The position numbers and the translations under genes were made by a program. From positions 97,638,070 through 97,702,069 of the forward strand of contig OX465282.1 in NCBI GenBank assembly GCA_949987705.1: a stretch of 64,000 nucleotides of DNA, in the 5' to 3' direction. Below are positions 40,901 through 55,900 of this stretch, in pieces. This DNA is from Thereva unica (taxonomy: Eukaryota > Arthropoda > Insecta > Diptera > Therevidae). The notes beneath the pieces were generated by a model. That model did not search any database. It saw nothing but the letters and a program-made list of their open reading frames with translations, and was not told where the DNA came from. The number at the start of each line of letters is the position of its first letter. The stretch's first letter is position 1.

Positions 40901-43900
40901 CTCCATGAGATCACAGAGGACTTGAGGAAATTTTCCTTTTTTAATGATAACAGCGTCATCCGCGTACGCCAGGACGTGATGCCCCTCTGCCTGCATGCGT
41001 CGCAACAGCTGGTTCATAGTTACGAACCATATCAGTGGGGAAAGTGCTCCTCTTTGCGGAGTGCCTCTATCTACGATATTTCGGACAGAGCTGTTGCCCA
41101 AGATCGAGCTCACCATTACCAGCTATGCTGCCAGTAAGCATTTGGTGGATAAGAGACACCAACGATGTCTTGATCCCATGTTCTATCAAGGCCAGGGTAA
41201 TGGCGTCCAGCAATACATTGTTACATGCTCCTTCTATGTCAAGAAATGCTACTAATGTATACTCCTTGACCTCGAGGGTTTTTCAATGGTTGAGACCACC
41301 AATGAGTGAAGGCAGTATCAGTAGATTTGCCCTTTGTATAGGCGTGTTGTGCGCCAGAGAGTTCCAAGGTTAGTATGGTTTGCCTCAGATATATTTCGAT
41401 TAGCCTTTCAAGTCTTTAATAGAAAGGATGATAAGATGATTGGCCTGAAGTCTTTGGGTGTTGCGTGGGAGGCCTTTCCTGCCTTAGGTATAAGAACTAC
41501 TTTAACCTCTTTCCAACTAGAGGGAATGCAGTTATTTTGGAGGCACCCAGTAAACATGGCCTGCAACCAGAGCATGATGTAACTAAGGGTGTGCTGCAGT
41601 GGTGCTGGCACTATGCCGTCAGGGCCTGGTGATGTCGCCATAGAGATAGTACAGGTATCCAGTGCTCTCTAATTTTGGTTGACTAGCAGCAGATGGTAGC
41701 CAAAAATAGCGTTTTGTACTCCGCTTATTGGGCTGCCGACCATCTCGGTCCCCAAACCCTAGAAAGAGGCTCCCTGCTTGGCTAGCTAGTTGGCTTTCTC
41801 GTTGCTATCTATGCTCCTATGACCGCGAACTAAGACGAGAGTCAAGTTGTGCTTTCTACCTAGCTCGAGCTCAACTCTACATCGCTCTACTAACATCGGT
41901 AAATGGAAAGTCTTCCTATTTTTTGATCATAGTAGTAGTAATATACCTAATATTGATGACGGTAACTAATTGTAGTAGGATTTTTTTTCTCTAGCATTTT
42001 GAATGATTCGAATCGTGTACTTCGGAAGTGTTTGTATTAAGTATGTTATCACCTTCGACAAATTTGATCAGCTATCAGGGTTGTATCGATTTTTTATCTT
42101 ATCATACTACGATTTATCACAAGGCAATGTTTTTAATATAAAGGCTTCTTAAGTTCTTTATTAATTCTTCATAAGTTAAATAAAACTAGTCATTGCAGTT
42201 GAGGGCTTTAAATATAAGAGGTGCACTTGAAACAGTTTTCTGAAAATTAATAACTGCTTTCTGGAAATAATGATAAACTAAACTATTACTAATGGTTTAA
42301 AAATTTATGAAGGTTTAATGTTTTTAAATTTATAATTTTTTTTAAAGCCGTATGAGAGAACTCAATCCACCGAGATAGCACAGCTTAACTAATTAAAGCC
42401 AAGACCGGAGGCGCCATTATTCCATCTCATAACTTCTGAGGTTTTTGAATAAGAAACTAGTCTAAGTAAAAGAAATTAAAGTGCCAGTGTGTTCTCAAAG
42501 AATTCAGTAGTTAGGTCATCTAACTCGTATTCCTTATGACGACATCTGACGATGTACATTTGAGAGCGTTGAACGAGATCGAAGGAATTGGCGGCAAAAG
42601 CCCACGACTAGAAAAGGCGGCAGAGCTGTGAAATTAAACCAGGTATGATAAAAAAGAACTGCTTATTTTTAGGGTTAACATGAAGAACATCAAGTAATAT
42701 CGAGCGAATTTATGGGAAATATTTCATACAAAAATGTACGTAATTTTAAAATTAGTAATATCTATGCTTTGAAGAAGATATTAAGGAATTGTTAATGTTC
42801 ATAGCGGACTATAGTTTTTTTTAAGGAATAAGGAGACATTAAGGGGGTACCCCACTAAAGGCACCGACCATCCGGACTTGGACTTGATGGGGGCTAATAA
42901 GCTTTCTGATAACTGTTCTTCTTCTAAGCTAGATCAGAGCAGGAATATGTGTGAAAGTCTCCCCGCCTTCCATGCAGTCACCATTCTGTTTCTTGAGACA
43001 GTCCTAGGCTGTAGAGGTGATACTGAAGCCCTTCATCCTTCATGACCAGTCAGAAAACCCACCAAGAGCCTAAGGTCCGCTCGTTTAAAATTATGATGCC
43101 CCTTAAGGCAAAGGGTTTTATAAGATCTTTAGCCTATCTAAACCTGGGACATTCCCAATAGTCCTTTAACCCAATTCTTATCAGAGAGATGGACCATGAG
43201 ATGCCACAGGGTTCTGGGCCCAGGACCAACGTCTCAGACCTGCAACATCATTGCCCCGATACCCCAATTTCCGTAGGCCCAGCATAGCGAAACCCTATTT
43301 TTCCTAGTCTGGCACTGGAGTACGTCAAAACACTCTGCAACTATTTTGGAGGGAAACTTCTACGTTGACAGTGCATTGATAGCAGATTGATTGCCCGAAA
43401 ACATTTTAATGTTGGCGTCTTTCAAAGCTTTCTCAAGGTTGTAGCCCAGGCAACGCAGGAAAAATAGAGGAAAAAATACATACACTAGCCAATTTTAGTA
43501 CAGTTGTAGAGGAGAGTGTCCGTAACAACATACTAAAAATATCGGATGGTGGCGAACGAGAACCGGTCTTACGAATATGCTTAATGGCACCCTTTATTTT
43601 TTAAAGCTCCAATTTTGGTCCCTTTAGTATAAAAAACTGTGAGCGTACCGTGCTTCTTTGGACTATTCCGTTTATGCCTGTCGAGAAGTAGAATTTTTAT
43701 TCAGGCATACTGTGCTTGTTACAGGCTAAGAATGGGCGAGCGAGTTACTAAAGAATACCGTAAGGTTTACCTAAGGTTTCGGGTGCCATGCATCTATTTT
43801 GACGTTGTGCGTTCCTGTTTCAGATTAAGAATGAGGAATATGATTTTTACTCGGTATGAGATACAAATTCAAATCTATAAATATATAGCTCTATAGCTCT

Positions 43901-46900
43901 TTTTTTGCATAGAAAATTGTAAGCATGTTCTCTGTCTGGAATCCATGTTCGTGCAACAGTTAGAAAATCATACAAATTTCTGTACAATAAAAGAGCTGCA
44001 ATTTGAAGTCCTAAACTAGATGAATCGATATAAAATCAAGATCATGGGACTTAGCGAGACCAGATGGGCCGATGACGGGACGGGAATACTCCCAATTACA
44101 GCGGGAGGCAAAGAGAAGTGTCCGGCCTCCGGCGTGATAAAAGGCAGCAGATAAATGAGCTCGCAGAAAAAGTGGAAAACGCGGCAAACACAGGCAACAG
44201 TAAGGTGCTGTACCAAATCACTAAACAGCTCTCGGGAAAGCACTCTATTAAAAAGCATGCCGTTAAGAGTGCGAAAGGAAGGCTGCTGTCCCATATATTA
44301 CTATCTAGGATAAGAGAGGCAGTAGACCGAACGCTTAGGAGGCAGCACCTCAAGAATAATAGTGGAGCAGTCTACTGAATTCCGATCCCCCTTTTACCTT
44401 GCTTCCGTAGATTATGAAAAAGCGTTCGACTCGGTTAATAGGAGCTTTATATGGCAGCCACTACGACGACGTGGACAGCCTGGTAAAATAATAGAATTGA
44501 TAAAAGTCCTATATAACAATTCCAAATGCAGAGTTCTCCATAATGGAAAATTATCCGCCAGCTATGAGGTGAGCTCAGGAGTACGACAAGGATGCCTAGT
44601 TTCGCCTTTACTATTTCTTATAGTAATAAATGACACCCTTGTCAGCGCTCTAGATAGTAGGACAGGCGGCATATAATGGGGTGTGCTAGACCGCCTTAGG
44701 TCGAGATCCCACAAATATCATATATATATGTTTGCTGGCCCACAGATATCAGGACCTGGAAAACATGTTAAGCAATTTGGCAACAGAAAGTAGTCCAGCA
44801 GGTTTATGGCTAAATCCGACTAAAACTAAAGAAATGCGGATAAATGCAAACACCATTGAACGGACAGCGCTGAATAACCGTGACGTGGAACTGATAGATA
44901 AATTCTGCTACCTCGGTAGTATTATTACCGAAAATTGTGGTACAGAAGAAGATGTCAGTTCCAGAATAAATAAAGAACGAGGCGCATATGCATGCCTGTT
45001 CCGCATATGGAGATCAACACATATTTCAACTAACATCAAACTGCGACTGTTCAACTCCAACGCTGCTTCCGCTCCGATGTTAGCTCCGCCACAGAATGCT
45101 TGAGGCTTCTTGCAGCTGTGGGTGCCAGTTCTGGAAAAACGCCGGATGATGCCAGAGTCAATGCGAGCGTAGCTCCGTCGTCAGATGGTCCTATGACGGA
45201 AGATGAAAGGATTACTGCAGTCCTCGGTTATCCCAGAAGAATTAGGAGGTACCATTTCAGACCCTGTGGTTTGCGCATCATCCAAAGATCCTTGCCTTTG
45301 CGGCTGCTTCGTTAAGGTGCGTATCCACCAAGAGTTTTGTCTCCGCACTATCTCCATACATTATCCGCCAAAGTGTCTCCACCAAAATCAATGTTCGGAG
45401 ATAAAAAATGTGCGGAGATAAAAAGTGCGGAGACTACACACGCACACCGATATTCCAGTGGATACAAAACGTATCCATTGAAAAATCTTCTGGGTCGGTG
45501 CGGAGAACTTCTGCGGGGACTGTGCGCGGATATGTAAATTCAGTGGATACTTGAAAAAAGACTTCGAAAAGTCTTGAAGTAGCTTCTTGAGACCTATCTT
45601 TTGTTTTCCAGTGAATATGGAAAACACGAAATATCTTAGGACAGACAAGGTGATTAATAATAAATAGTAGAAATAGTTTCCGAACGCGGTTTTTTTATGT
45701 GGCATAGTCAAGCTCAGGAATTACCCTTTGCACCACTAGACCGTCATGTCGTTCAACTAGTAAGCTAGACCTGAAAATAGAAAAAGAATAGGAAAGGTTA
45801 AGGGTAGTATGGTGGATGCATAAGGGAAAGGCAGTGAGCCTCGCGTTTGCTCTACTGGGTGTTATATGAGTGCATCCATTTTTTAACAGCCGCGTGGGGT
45901 GAAGCCGAGGTATTACTGTCGAACAAATTAATATTGGCGAGTTTCACATGGGCCAACCAACAAAAATTGGATGTATTCGTTAATTCCCTTTTGAAATTTG
46001 ATGAAGAATAGCATGGGTTTTCACAACAGCCAACTTTTCCAACAAACTATACGCTAGAAAGCTATACGCAAGCTGAATTCCGAAATTGTTTTCTTAAAAA
46101 GTCATAAGGAAGCTGTGTACCAATTTTCAGCCATTTTGGAATTTTGTCCCCGGACTAAACAGGTGTTTTGGAAAAAAAACATGGTTTTTTAACAAAATTC
46201 AAAAATTCATAAAAAATAGCAATTAACAAATTTTTACTAGTCTGGCGGGCGTTACATGTTCTTTACATGTTTTTCAGCCAATCTCACTTTATTGTTTTGA
46301 GGTCTTCGATGGGGCACCTTTTATGTCATGGGAACTTAGACGCGAGTGCTTGTCTTTTCCTTTGTCCTTCATTGCGTTCAAAATGGGGCGCAATATGGCA
46401 TAGTGCACCGGGCGCAAATCTCCAAGCGCCGGCCCTGATTGTGGGATGTCGAATCCAAAGAATATAAAAATAAATGATTGGGCGTCTTTAACAACTCCTC
46501 GTTATCCACAATGATGGACAAAAAGACATTAAATTTTCCGGAGTCAGACAGCCTATGGAAAGAGGAACCATCCCTAGAGTGCGCGCACAGTCTTTTAGAA
46601 CATAGTTTGAGACTTTTCATATGCTTCCTGCAACATTTTAGTGGATACGCAATGAAAACTTTGTCTCCGCACAGTTCGATATTTTTCGTTTTTTGCTCTA
46701 TTTTTGTGGATTTTTATGTGCGCGCACTGTCTGCAGACCGCAGTGGAAACGCACCTTTAGAGGATCATCCCTGAGGACCAGCCTGATGTGTCGATTGGAT
46801 AGAAGTTTCTCTTTTTTCACGTTTTTTTATGTAGTTGATATGACCAATACTAGGATGTTGCAAAAGAATTCAGAAAATTCACACTTCTTTTTGATAATAT

Positions 46901-49900
46901 AATATTTCTTCTACGAGCAACAATAATATAATATTTCTTCCACTAATAACAAAAGAAATTTGTGAGTGCCAGTTGTCTCAGTTGCCTCCATATTGTAGCG
47001 GGCCTGACTCACAACACAGTCAGTATAAGTCAGTAGTACCCAAGTAAGTAAGTACCCTTGCTCCCTACCCTCTCTCGTATCATGGTCCTGCAGGTGCCGC
47101 GGCTAAAATCTGTCGGTCGATAAAATTTGCCCGTCTCAAAAGGCATAACACTTTGACGCGGACAAATTTTATTGACTCTGATGGTTGTGGCAAATGTAAT
47201 GCCGGGAAATATCCTCGAAAACGTGGCGATTGAGCCCGCGCAAACGAAGTCCCGTTACAAGTCAAATTTTGCTATTGATTTTTGTAACATTCGTGGACTT
47301 CATGCGAATTTTTCTTTTGTTGAGTGCCACTTATTGACTTATAAACCCCCAATCTTCGCACTTAGTGAAACCCAAATATCACCTGATACTGACTTAGGTC
47401 ATTACCAGGTATCGGGGTACACTTTAGTGCACAATCTCTCCCCCCATAGGGGTATTGCCATATTTGTTAGGGATGACGTGGCTTATTGTAAAATATTTTC
47501 AAACACGACTTCAGATTTCAACTATCTTTGGGTTAAAATCATATTCCAAAGCCACGTCATTTTCTTCTGCTTCCTATACAGAAGTCCTAACATAAGTAAC
47601 GAAGCCTCCACTTCATCTTTTGATACCATTTCCGAACAAATCTCGGGATTTTTGTCGTCCAATCCTGAGTGTGAAATCATCGTTGCGGGTGATTTCAATG
47701 TTCACAACGCAAAATGGCTGACTTACTCAAATGGCACCAGTGTTTCTGGCAAGGACGTCGAGCTCTTTGCAGACGCCAATAATTTGCATCAAATTGTGGA
47801 TCGTCCCACAAGAGTCCCTGATGTTGCCGATCAAGGAACCTATCTCCTTGATCTTTTTTTAACTTCTCATCCAGCGCGTTACTCTGTTGAAGTTGATTCA
47901 CCTCTCGGCAATTCGGACCACTCCTTAGTTAGCGCTAGTTTCCCATTCAAATTTCCCACCCCTCCCAAACCAGTTAAAAGAACTGTATGGCATTATGGGA
48001 AGGCCAATTGGCTGGGGCTTATTAATTTCTTCCAATCTACTGACTGGAACCAGTGTTTCCGAAACAAAACCGTCAACTCTGCCGCTATCCGTATCTCTAG
48101 GATCATACAGGCAGGAATGCATTTGTTCATTCCTCATTCTACCAAATCTGTGAAGGCTAGGTCCAACAGATGGTTTAATCAGGAGTGTATGAATGCAATC
48201 AGAAATAAAGAAGCCGCCTTTCGAGCTTACAAGAGCTCCCCTAGTGAATCGCTCCGTGTAGAGTATATAAAACTAAGAAATTCCTGTAAAGTTACCATCA
48301 GGAATGTCAAAAATTCATTTGACAACAAGTTGAGAAGTAAACTCTTTAATGCAACCTCTGGTAGCAAGAACTTCTGGTCCTTGGTAAGCTCCATTAAGAA
48401 GAATTTCACTTCATCCACAACTCCTTCATTCATCCACGATAAGAAGGTGATAACAGACAGAAAATCCAAGGCCGATTTATTAGCATCTCTGTTTGCTTCC
48501 AATTCTTCTTTACCCCAAATTGATATGCTACCCCCGGTTCTCGAGCACAGCGCTCATTTAATGGACAGGGTTTTCTTCAGGACTCGCGAGGTGTACAGGT
48601 GCCTCAAGGAGCTCGATATCAATAAATCCACTGGACCCGATAATATACCCCCTATCGTCTTAAAACAATGCGCCTCACCTTTGGCTAAACCTCTGCGCAA
48701 ACTTTTTGCCCTATCATACTCTTCCGGAGTCTATCCAGACTCTTGGAAACTTGCCCATGTACAGCCAATACCGAAAAAAGGTGACTCCAGCGACCCCTCC
48801 AACTACCGCCCAATAGCAATTACTTCTATTCTCTCCAAAACAATGGAGACGATAATCAACAAAAAACTTATGGGATATCTAGAATCCAACCTACTCATAA
48901 ACGACAGACAGTATGGCTTCCGACACAGAAGATCCACTGGCGATCTTTTAGTTTGTCTTACAGAACACCTCAGCCGAAGTTTGCATGGATCAGGTGAATC
49001 CAGTCTGGTTGCTTTGGATATCTCCAAGGCTTTTGATAGAGTTTGGCACTTAGCCTTGTTAGCTAAACTCAAAGCTATTGGAATCGACTCACTTTTACAG
49101 AAATGGATTGAGAATTTCCTTTCCGGCCGTTCAATTAAGGTAGTATTGGATGGCATCAAATCTGAACCCCACCCTATCTCTGCGGGGGTCCCCCAAGGGT
49201 TAATTTTATCACCAGCCCTATTTCTTATCTTTATAAATGATCTACTTTCAATCCCCTCCAACCCACTTCTCAGCTTCGCTGACGACGGTACCCTGCGTTA
49301 CTCTTACAGCTACGATACAAGGCAGACTCATGCCAGATCCTGTCTTGATGATCGTGAAGTAATGTTCAACTATATTAATAACGACATTGAACTTATTCTA
49401 GAGTGGGGAACAAAGAATCGTGTCGAATTCAACCCCTCCAAAACCAAGTACTGTCTTATATCCAAGAAGAAGATCAACACCTCACCATCCTTGTCAGTGG
49501 ATGGCGTGGAACTAAAGGCCGACCCATCCCTACACATCTTAGGCGTGACATTAGCCAAAGACTTGCGATGGAATGACCACATATTCCAAATCGCCAAACA
49601 AGCATCCCAGTGCTTGGGATTTCTTAAGAGGTGCAAGTTCCTCCTCCAGCCATCGGCCCGTGCTGTTATTTATAAATCCTACATTCGGCCTCTTCTCGAA
49701 TATAACTCCCTCGTCTGGGGCGGCGCGTCGATAACCACCTTGGCATGGTTAGATAAGGTCCAAAAAAAGGCCCTTAAATTAATTGATGACGACACCGCCT
49801 GCTCCACCATCGACCCCTTGAGCCTCCGTAGGAATGTAGCAGCACTAACAAAATTTTATCGCTACTATTATAGCGACTGTTCCTCCGAAATAAACGCTCT

Positions 49901-52900
49901 CCTGCCTCCACGGCAATCTTATAACCGCAACACCAGATTAGCCCACTCGTCTCATTCCCATTACCTACAACTCCCCCTTTCACGCACTCAACAAGATATG
50001 AATTCGTTTGTTAATAGAACAACTCGACTGTGGAATAATCTCTCTCAGTCAGTATTTCCGAGCTCCTACAACATCCAAGAGTTCAAACGCGGGGTTCATC
50101 GCCACCTTCTTCAACACCCCTTCACACCCCCATAACCCTTAACCTATTCCCCCACTCCCCCATAACCCTTAACCTATTCCCCCCCCCCCCCCCCCCCGTA
50201 CTAAGCTTGCTGCTAGACATTGCACCATGACGTGACAAACGACATGACGGACAAAGGGTGATTCCTGAGTTTAGCACTGCCACATAAAAAAAAAAAAAAA
50301 AAAAGTATACTCTGGGAACCGGCCTATCTTGTAATATGTACTGGGAATTTTAGCCGTTTTGCTTTTAGGCATGGCAATAATAAAAAAAAGTTGGGCTTGA
50401 ATTTAACATGAAAGATATCACAAGGAAGATAAAAAAATTCTATAAATAAAAACAGATATTGCTATCAACAGTGTCAAGTAATACGAGTATGCGGTTGTTA
50501 ATAAAGCAAATAGGGGAATTTTCTATATAGATTTGTGTATAATATTTGTTTGTCATATTTTTTAAGCGTTGATCTAAAGATCAAAAGCTGCCTACGTACG
50601 ATATAAACAACAAACTACTTTTATCAACATTCCCAGAATACAATATTTAACCCAAAGCATAAATATTGATATCAATTTATTGTTTATATTTATATTTTCC
50701 TAATTAGTTTTTTGTATAGAATTTTATCACGTTTTTTAACGGTTGGTTTAAAATTAAGAGAGTCAGGGATGCGTATCTTATTCTAAACAATAGAATAAAT
50801 CAACAAAAATTTCAATAAATACCCACTTATCTCTGATTCATATGTATGTATTATTTTCACACCTTTATATATACATATATCAATGTGATAAAAGATAATT
50901 GTTCTTTTATTTCATTCTTGGAAAGATATGATTGGTTTGGTAATATATATGAACAATTAAATATATTTTTTTAATAGGGTCGTGTGCAGGTAAATATTAT
51001 TATGAACTTCAATTAGGGTTGGGCAAAATTTGATTTTAATTTAAAAAATCAAAAATCATTGAATTTTTAAAAAAAAAACATAAAAACCATGATTTTTTTT
51101 TTTTTAATTAAAATACTCAATAATGTGCTTTTTTAAGCCATTGAAAATTATTTTAATGTTGGTCTAAAATATATAGAACAATTCATAGCCTCCTACTCAG
51201 AATTCAGAATGCCAGGCGTGATTTATAAAAGGCCTAAGTCGTCTGGTATGCCTTGCGCATTTGGTATAAAAACCATGAGTTTATTGTCAAAGTTGATGAA
51301 CGTGGAGTCAAATCCATCTTCTGAAGTGGAATGAAACCAAAAATACCAATGAATTTTCGTAAGAAGTTCTGCAGTTTAGAGACGCATCAGGAGTAACTCG
51401 ATTGGAATAATTGTATGGCCAGTTTTGCTTTTTCATTATTAATTTTGCCACATTTGAACACCAATATTGAAAGTCTTTTGCATCGTGAACATTGTCAAGA
51501 ATAAGTGAAACTCTAACCTCAGGTGTCGCCCTTTATATTAACGTCGTTCATGTCATGGTGCAATGCCTAGTAGGAAGGTGAGTTCGAAGAATATAAAAAG
51601 GATAGGATAAGTTAAAGGAAGTATAGGGATGCATGAGGAGGTGGCGGTGAACCACCGTTGTTTGAGCTCCTGGTTGGAGTCTTACGCGTCGGCAGTGCCA
51701 GACTACCAGGCGGAACAAACAGACCCAACCTTAGTGGAACTTTGAAACCCTGATTAACCAGTTAAGCCGACAAATTGCGTTATTAGATCTGTGTATATTC
51801 TTAGCGTGCCGGCTAATGCCTTTACGTACCTCATTTTAATAATGTTCAGTTCAACCCACATAAGTGGCTTCGCCGGCTAACGTCCAGTTCATGTTCAGTT
51901 GGTGCTTGAAATGGTTGTTGCTTTTTCGCCAGAAGTTAGAAATGCAAAAGATTACTCTCTTTTGTGTTTTTGCGTTTAACTTCAGTTGGGCGAACTGAGG
52001 TCTTTTTTTATCCTCAGTTGAATATGTGGAAATTGTGTTGGAAATGGATTTTTTTTAAAGTTCAATTCACCAATTTGCTCGAACGCAATTCGGCCAGTGA
52101 AGCCAGGGTATAATGATAAGTGATCAAAGGAATAATGCTGATTCTTTTATTAAAACATTAAGTTAGAGGAAGTTAGGAGTTAGTGGAATAACTAGTTACA
52201 TTTGGCGAAGAGAAAAATATTTTAGTATTTTCTGGCGATTTTACAAGTCGAATCTAGTGGTCTCTTGAGGAAAGAGTTGGCAACGCTGGCCATGTTTGCA
52301 GCATTGTTTGTCACGAAAGACTTTAACTTTGCACGGATTGACAGGAAGAATCTAAGTCACACACTAAATGAGTCAAGTATCCTGAAGTATGAGACTTTCC
52401 CGAAGAATCAATATATTCATAAAGTTGTCCTCGTCCATCTTCTGTTGTTAATGTTGCGCATATAACTGGCTTGTTGTGGACGTTTTTGGCCATCCATCAA
52501 TAGACATATTCACACATTGTGCCGATAGAGAAGAAAAACCGACTGCTTTTTCTTCCTCATAGAGCTCATCCAGAAGGGTTGTTGGAGATGGAACTCGTAG
52601 AACGTAATGTAAACTTCCAGCACAGTCGAGCAACACTTGGTTCGTGCTTGTTCGTGCTGCAAATTTCATGGTTTGCCTTCAGTCTCTGAATAATCCCTTG
52701 AATTTCTTTCTTGCACTACTTATATGTCGCTCTACATCCTGACCTATTTGAATTTGTTGTCTTGGGGTAAAACTGCCATACACTGTCTTCGCAAATACTT
52801 TTATCCACTCTCATTAACTTGTATTAAGCGATTTCTTAGGTCAGTAGTAAATTTTGTTTTATTATGGTTTAGCGCATGGCCAACCCTAATTTCGTCTAGT

Positions 52901-55900
52901 TTCCTCTTACCACCAAAAAAACCCACTAGCCACTAGTCTTCCCACTAAAGCCAAGCCTAAACCACCAGTTCTAGTGGCAAAACCACTAAGTTTGGCAACG
53001 CTGAACATGGCCCTCATGAGAAAACTTTTGGCTGCTCTTCACATCTTCACAAGCTGGAGGCAAGGCCTTAATGTTACCAAGTGATGTTCGATGGAATAAT
53101 GTTGCTGATTGTTTGGAAATGTACAGGGTCGGATTGGCCTATGGCCCATTCGAGTACATGCTCGAAGGACTGGGTGGCCGGAGGTTGAGTAAACTTAAAA
53201 TATTGTAATATTTGTGACCACCCTCTCGAAGATCGGCTCGAATTTGGCCCTGAGAAAAGTGTTTCTCAGAGCTGACTCTATATCGAGCGTAAAGGTAGAG
53301 GAGAAAATTTGGGCCGGTTACTACCGAAATGCTCGGGCCGCTAAGAGGCCAATCCGTCCCTGGAAATGTATGTCACTCAGTGGGACATAATACTAGAAAT
53401 CTGCGAAGAGAATAAGGAGATTAATGCATCCATTTACAAAACGATTTCAAATATTGGGATCAAACATGTAGCTTAAGGATATTTCAGCACTTTGAAACCC
53501 ATCGCAGTTGCTCTTGGCACTCTGCAGAGAAAAAATGCCAATATCTCAGATATACATTCTGAGATGTTTTAGAATTACCGCTATGTTGAACCCACAGAAG
53601 CAAAATTACCAGTTAACAGATGAAGAAAATAATCTGGCCTTAGAAACAATCAACGAGCTACATGGGAACACTGGTCTATTGCCACTGGGGGTATACAGAC
53701 GGTGCACATTCATGGCAAGTAAAACCGGTTTTATAGATGAGAGAGGGAAGGGAGCGGAAGAACTTAACGAAACATTTTTCACGCAAAAGCAAACGCGTGA
53801 AAACTTACACACATATAAAATGTTACTTCTATCTCTTGTTTTCTTTAGCTCTGTTTTTGTCTGACAAGTGAATTTTATTTACAATACATTTAAACGTTCC
53901 TGTGTAGCATTCAAATTTACTACGCACAATTTACGCTCCGTGTGTGTTCCGAAGGGTTGAATAAAACCGGTTTTGCTCAGCACACTTATGGCAGCGTCTG
54001 TATACCCCACTGACAATAGATTATTATATGTCAGTGGTATACCCCCATTGGCAATAAAGCTCAATGACCGTTTAAACATATTAAATTTTCGGACGAAATA
54101 ATAAAAAATGTGAATGGAATCCAGTGGTGGTTGTCACAAAGAGATGAGCCAGAAATCACAAATCAACTGCCAATATTAAACAGTTCCTGTGCGCAGCTGC
54201 TTCATCGACCTCAGTGGAAAGAATGTTCAGCACTTTTGGATTTGTACACTATTCATATAAGAAATAGGTTCGGAATAGAGAAAGGAGGACACTTTTTTGT
54301 GTAATGCCGGACTTTTTCTATTTACTATGGGCCTGTGCGAATACTTAGTCCATTCAAAACGCTGAGGGGGGTGTTCCTAAATAACACCGTTAAGAAAATC
54401 GAACCCTAAAGGTTTTTGGGTTTTTGTATTTGCATTTTTTCAATTATAATTTTAACCTAATTTTAATTATAATTCAACCCTAAGGGTTGAAAATAATAAA
54501 TTTTTGGCTGATAATACCTATTGAACCTAATTTCAAGCAAAAAGTAAAAAAAAAATTGCAAATTTTTTTATATAAAGTTGATTTTTATAATTGTAGGGGT
54601 TAATTAAGGGTTGAAAATTATTTATTTTTGCCTGACAGCACGCCCACAATCGAATTTGAGGCATAAATTAAACAAAATGTTTACATGTTTTTCTATTTTT
54701 AGCTTAGCCGATTTAAGGGTGGTTTCAATCTTTTAGGACTACCCCTTATCATAAAGTTCGCCTTCATTTAGTACAAATCAACCTTCGCAAATAAATATTA
54801 AAAAAAAGTTTATTTCATTGCATTAGTTTTCATTATTATTGAAATAATCGCGAAAAACCCCTAAAAAGGTGTTTTTTGCATTTTTAAGGGTAACGCCCAT
54901 GTTTTAAGACCGCGGGACCCCGATTTTCGTGATCAGCGACCCCAAAAACCTTTAGGATTCGATTTTCTCAACGGTGTTATTTTGGAACACCCAAACGCGC
55001 GTTTTGAATGGACTAACTGGCTAAATTGCGGCTAAACTAAATTATGGGAAAGGTCGGTATTGCAGTGCGATTTAGTCTTTTCACGAGGAAGCTAAAGTTG
55101 ATAGTTACTGACTAAATTCTTTTGATGGTATTTTCTGCTGGGGCGGTGTTTTCATAGGTGCAAATGGTGCATTTGCACCGGGGGTAATTTCAGAAACTAA
55201 GATTTATAAAAAATTTAAAACTTTGAAAAAATTTAAAAAGTGTTCCCATGCCTTGACTGTATATATTAAAGGAACTGTACGTGTACGTACGTGTACGTGT
55301 AAATGTGTCTTTTTCCATTGGCTTTCGTAAGGTGTGGCCATTCCAATTCCATTTCGTTCGTTCTTTCTTGTCCGGTCAGTGCCATAGTTCTTGATTTTAA
55401 ATTCGTACTAGTAGTACTATTATGGACCCTTAATTCGTCGAGAAGCACCTGGATTATCCCTTGAAATATGAAGGCTTGGAGAACGACATAGGGATCTCTA
55501 TTATGGAGATACATAGTACTATAGATTTCCTGAGTACAAGATTGTGCTGGAAATAGTTAGGGAGGGTGCTGCTAACACCGAAAAGGAAAACATCTTGGAG
55601 CATTAAACAGCATTAGCGGGAAAGTTTTGTGAAGTTAAAGCGCAAGCAACCTTAGCACAAAAGCTAGATCGCGAAGCTAATCCTGATTGGATAAAGGCAG
55701 GGGCGGCGCTTTCATTCGTGCGATTGGTGCATTTGCACCGGGCACAGTTGGACGGGGTGCAATTTTAGAAAAAAAGTGAGTGTTCCCGTGTTTTCATTTT
55801 CATATATTAAAGAAACTCCACATAGTGTTTGTGTTTTTTTTGCATTATCCTTCACTGCGATCAAAAAATGGACAGCTGATGGGGGCGCAATATAGCATAC

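Larger units (their letters stand above)
45315..46756. mobile_element. TIR element with TTA target duplication
   Basis: Left end AGGTGCGTATCCAC; right end, reversed, AGGTGCGTTTCCACTGCGG. Flanked by TTA at 45312-45314 and 46757-46759. Both subterminal zones carry GTCTCCGCAC and GTGGATAC motifs. It fits a PIF/Harbinger-like non-autonomous element. It contains a LINE 3' end and other repeats. Confidence 0.75.
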
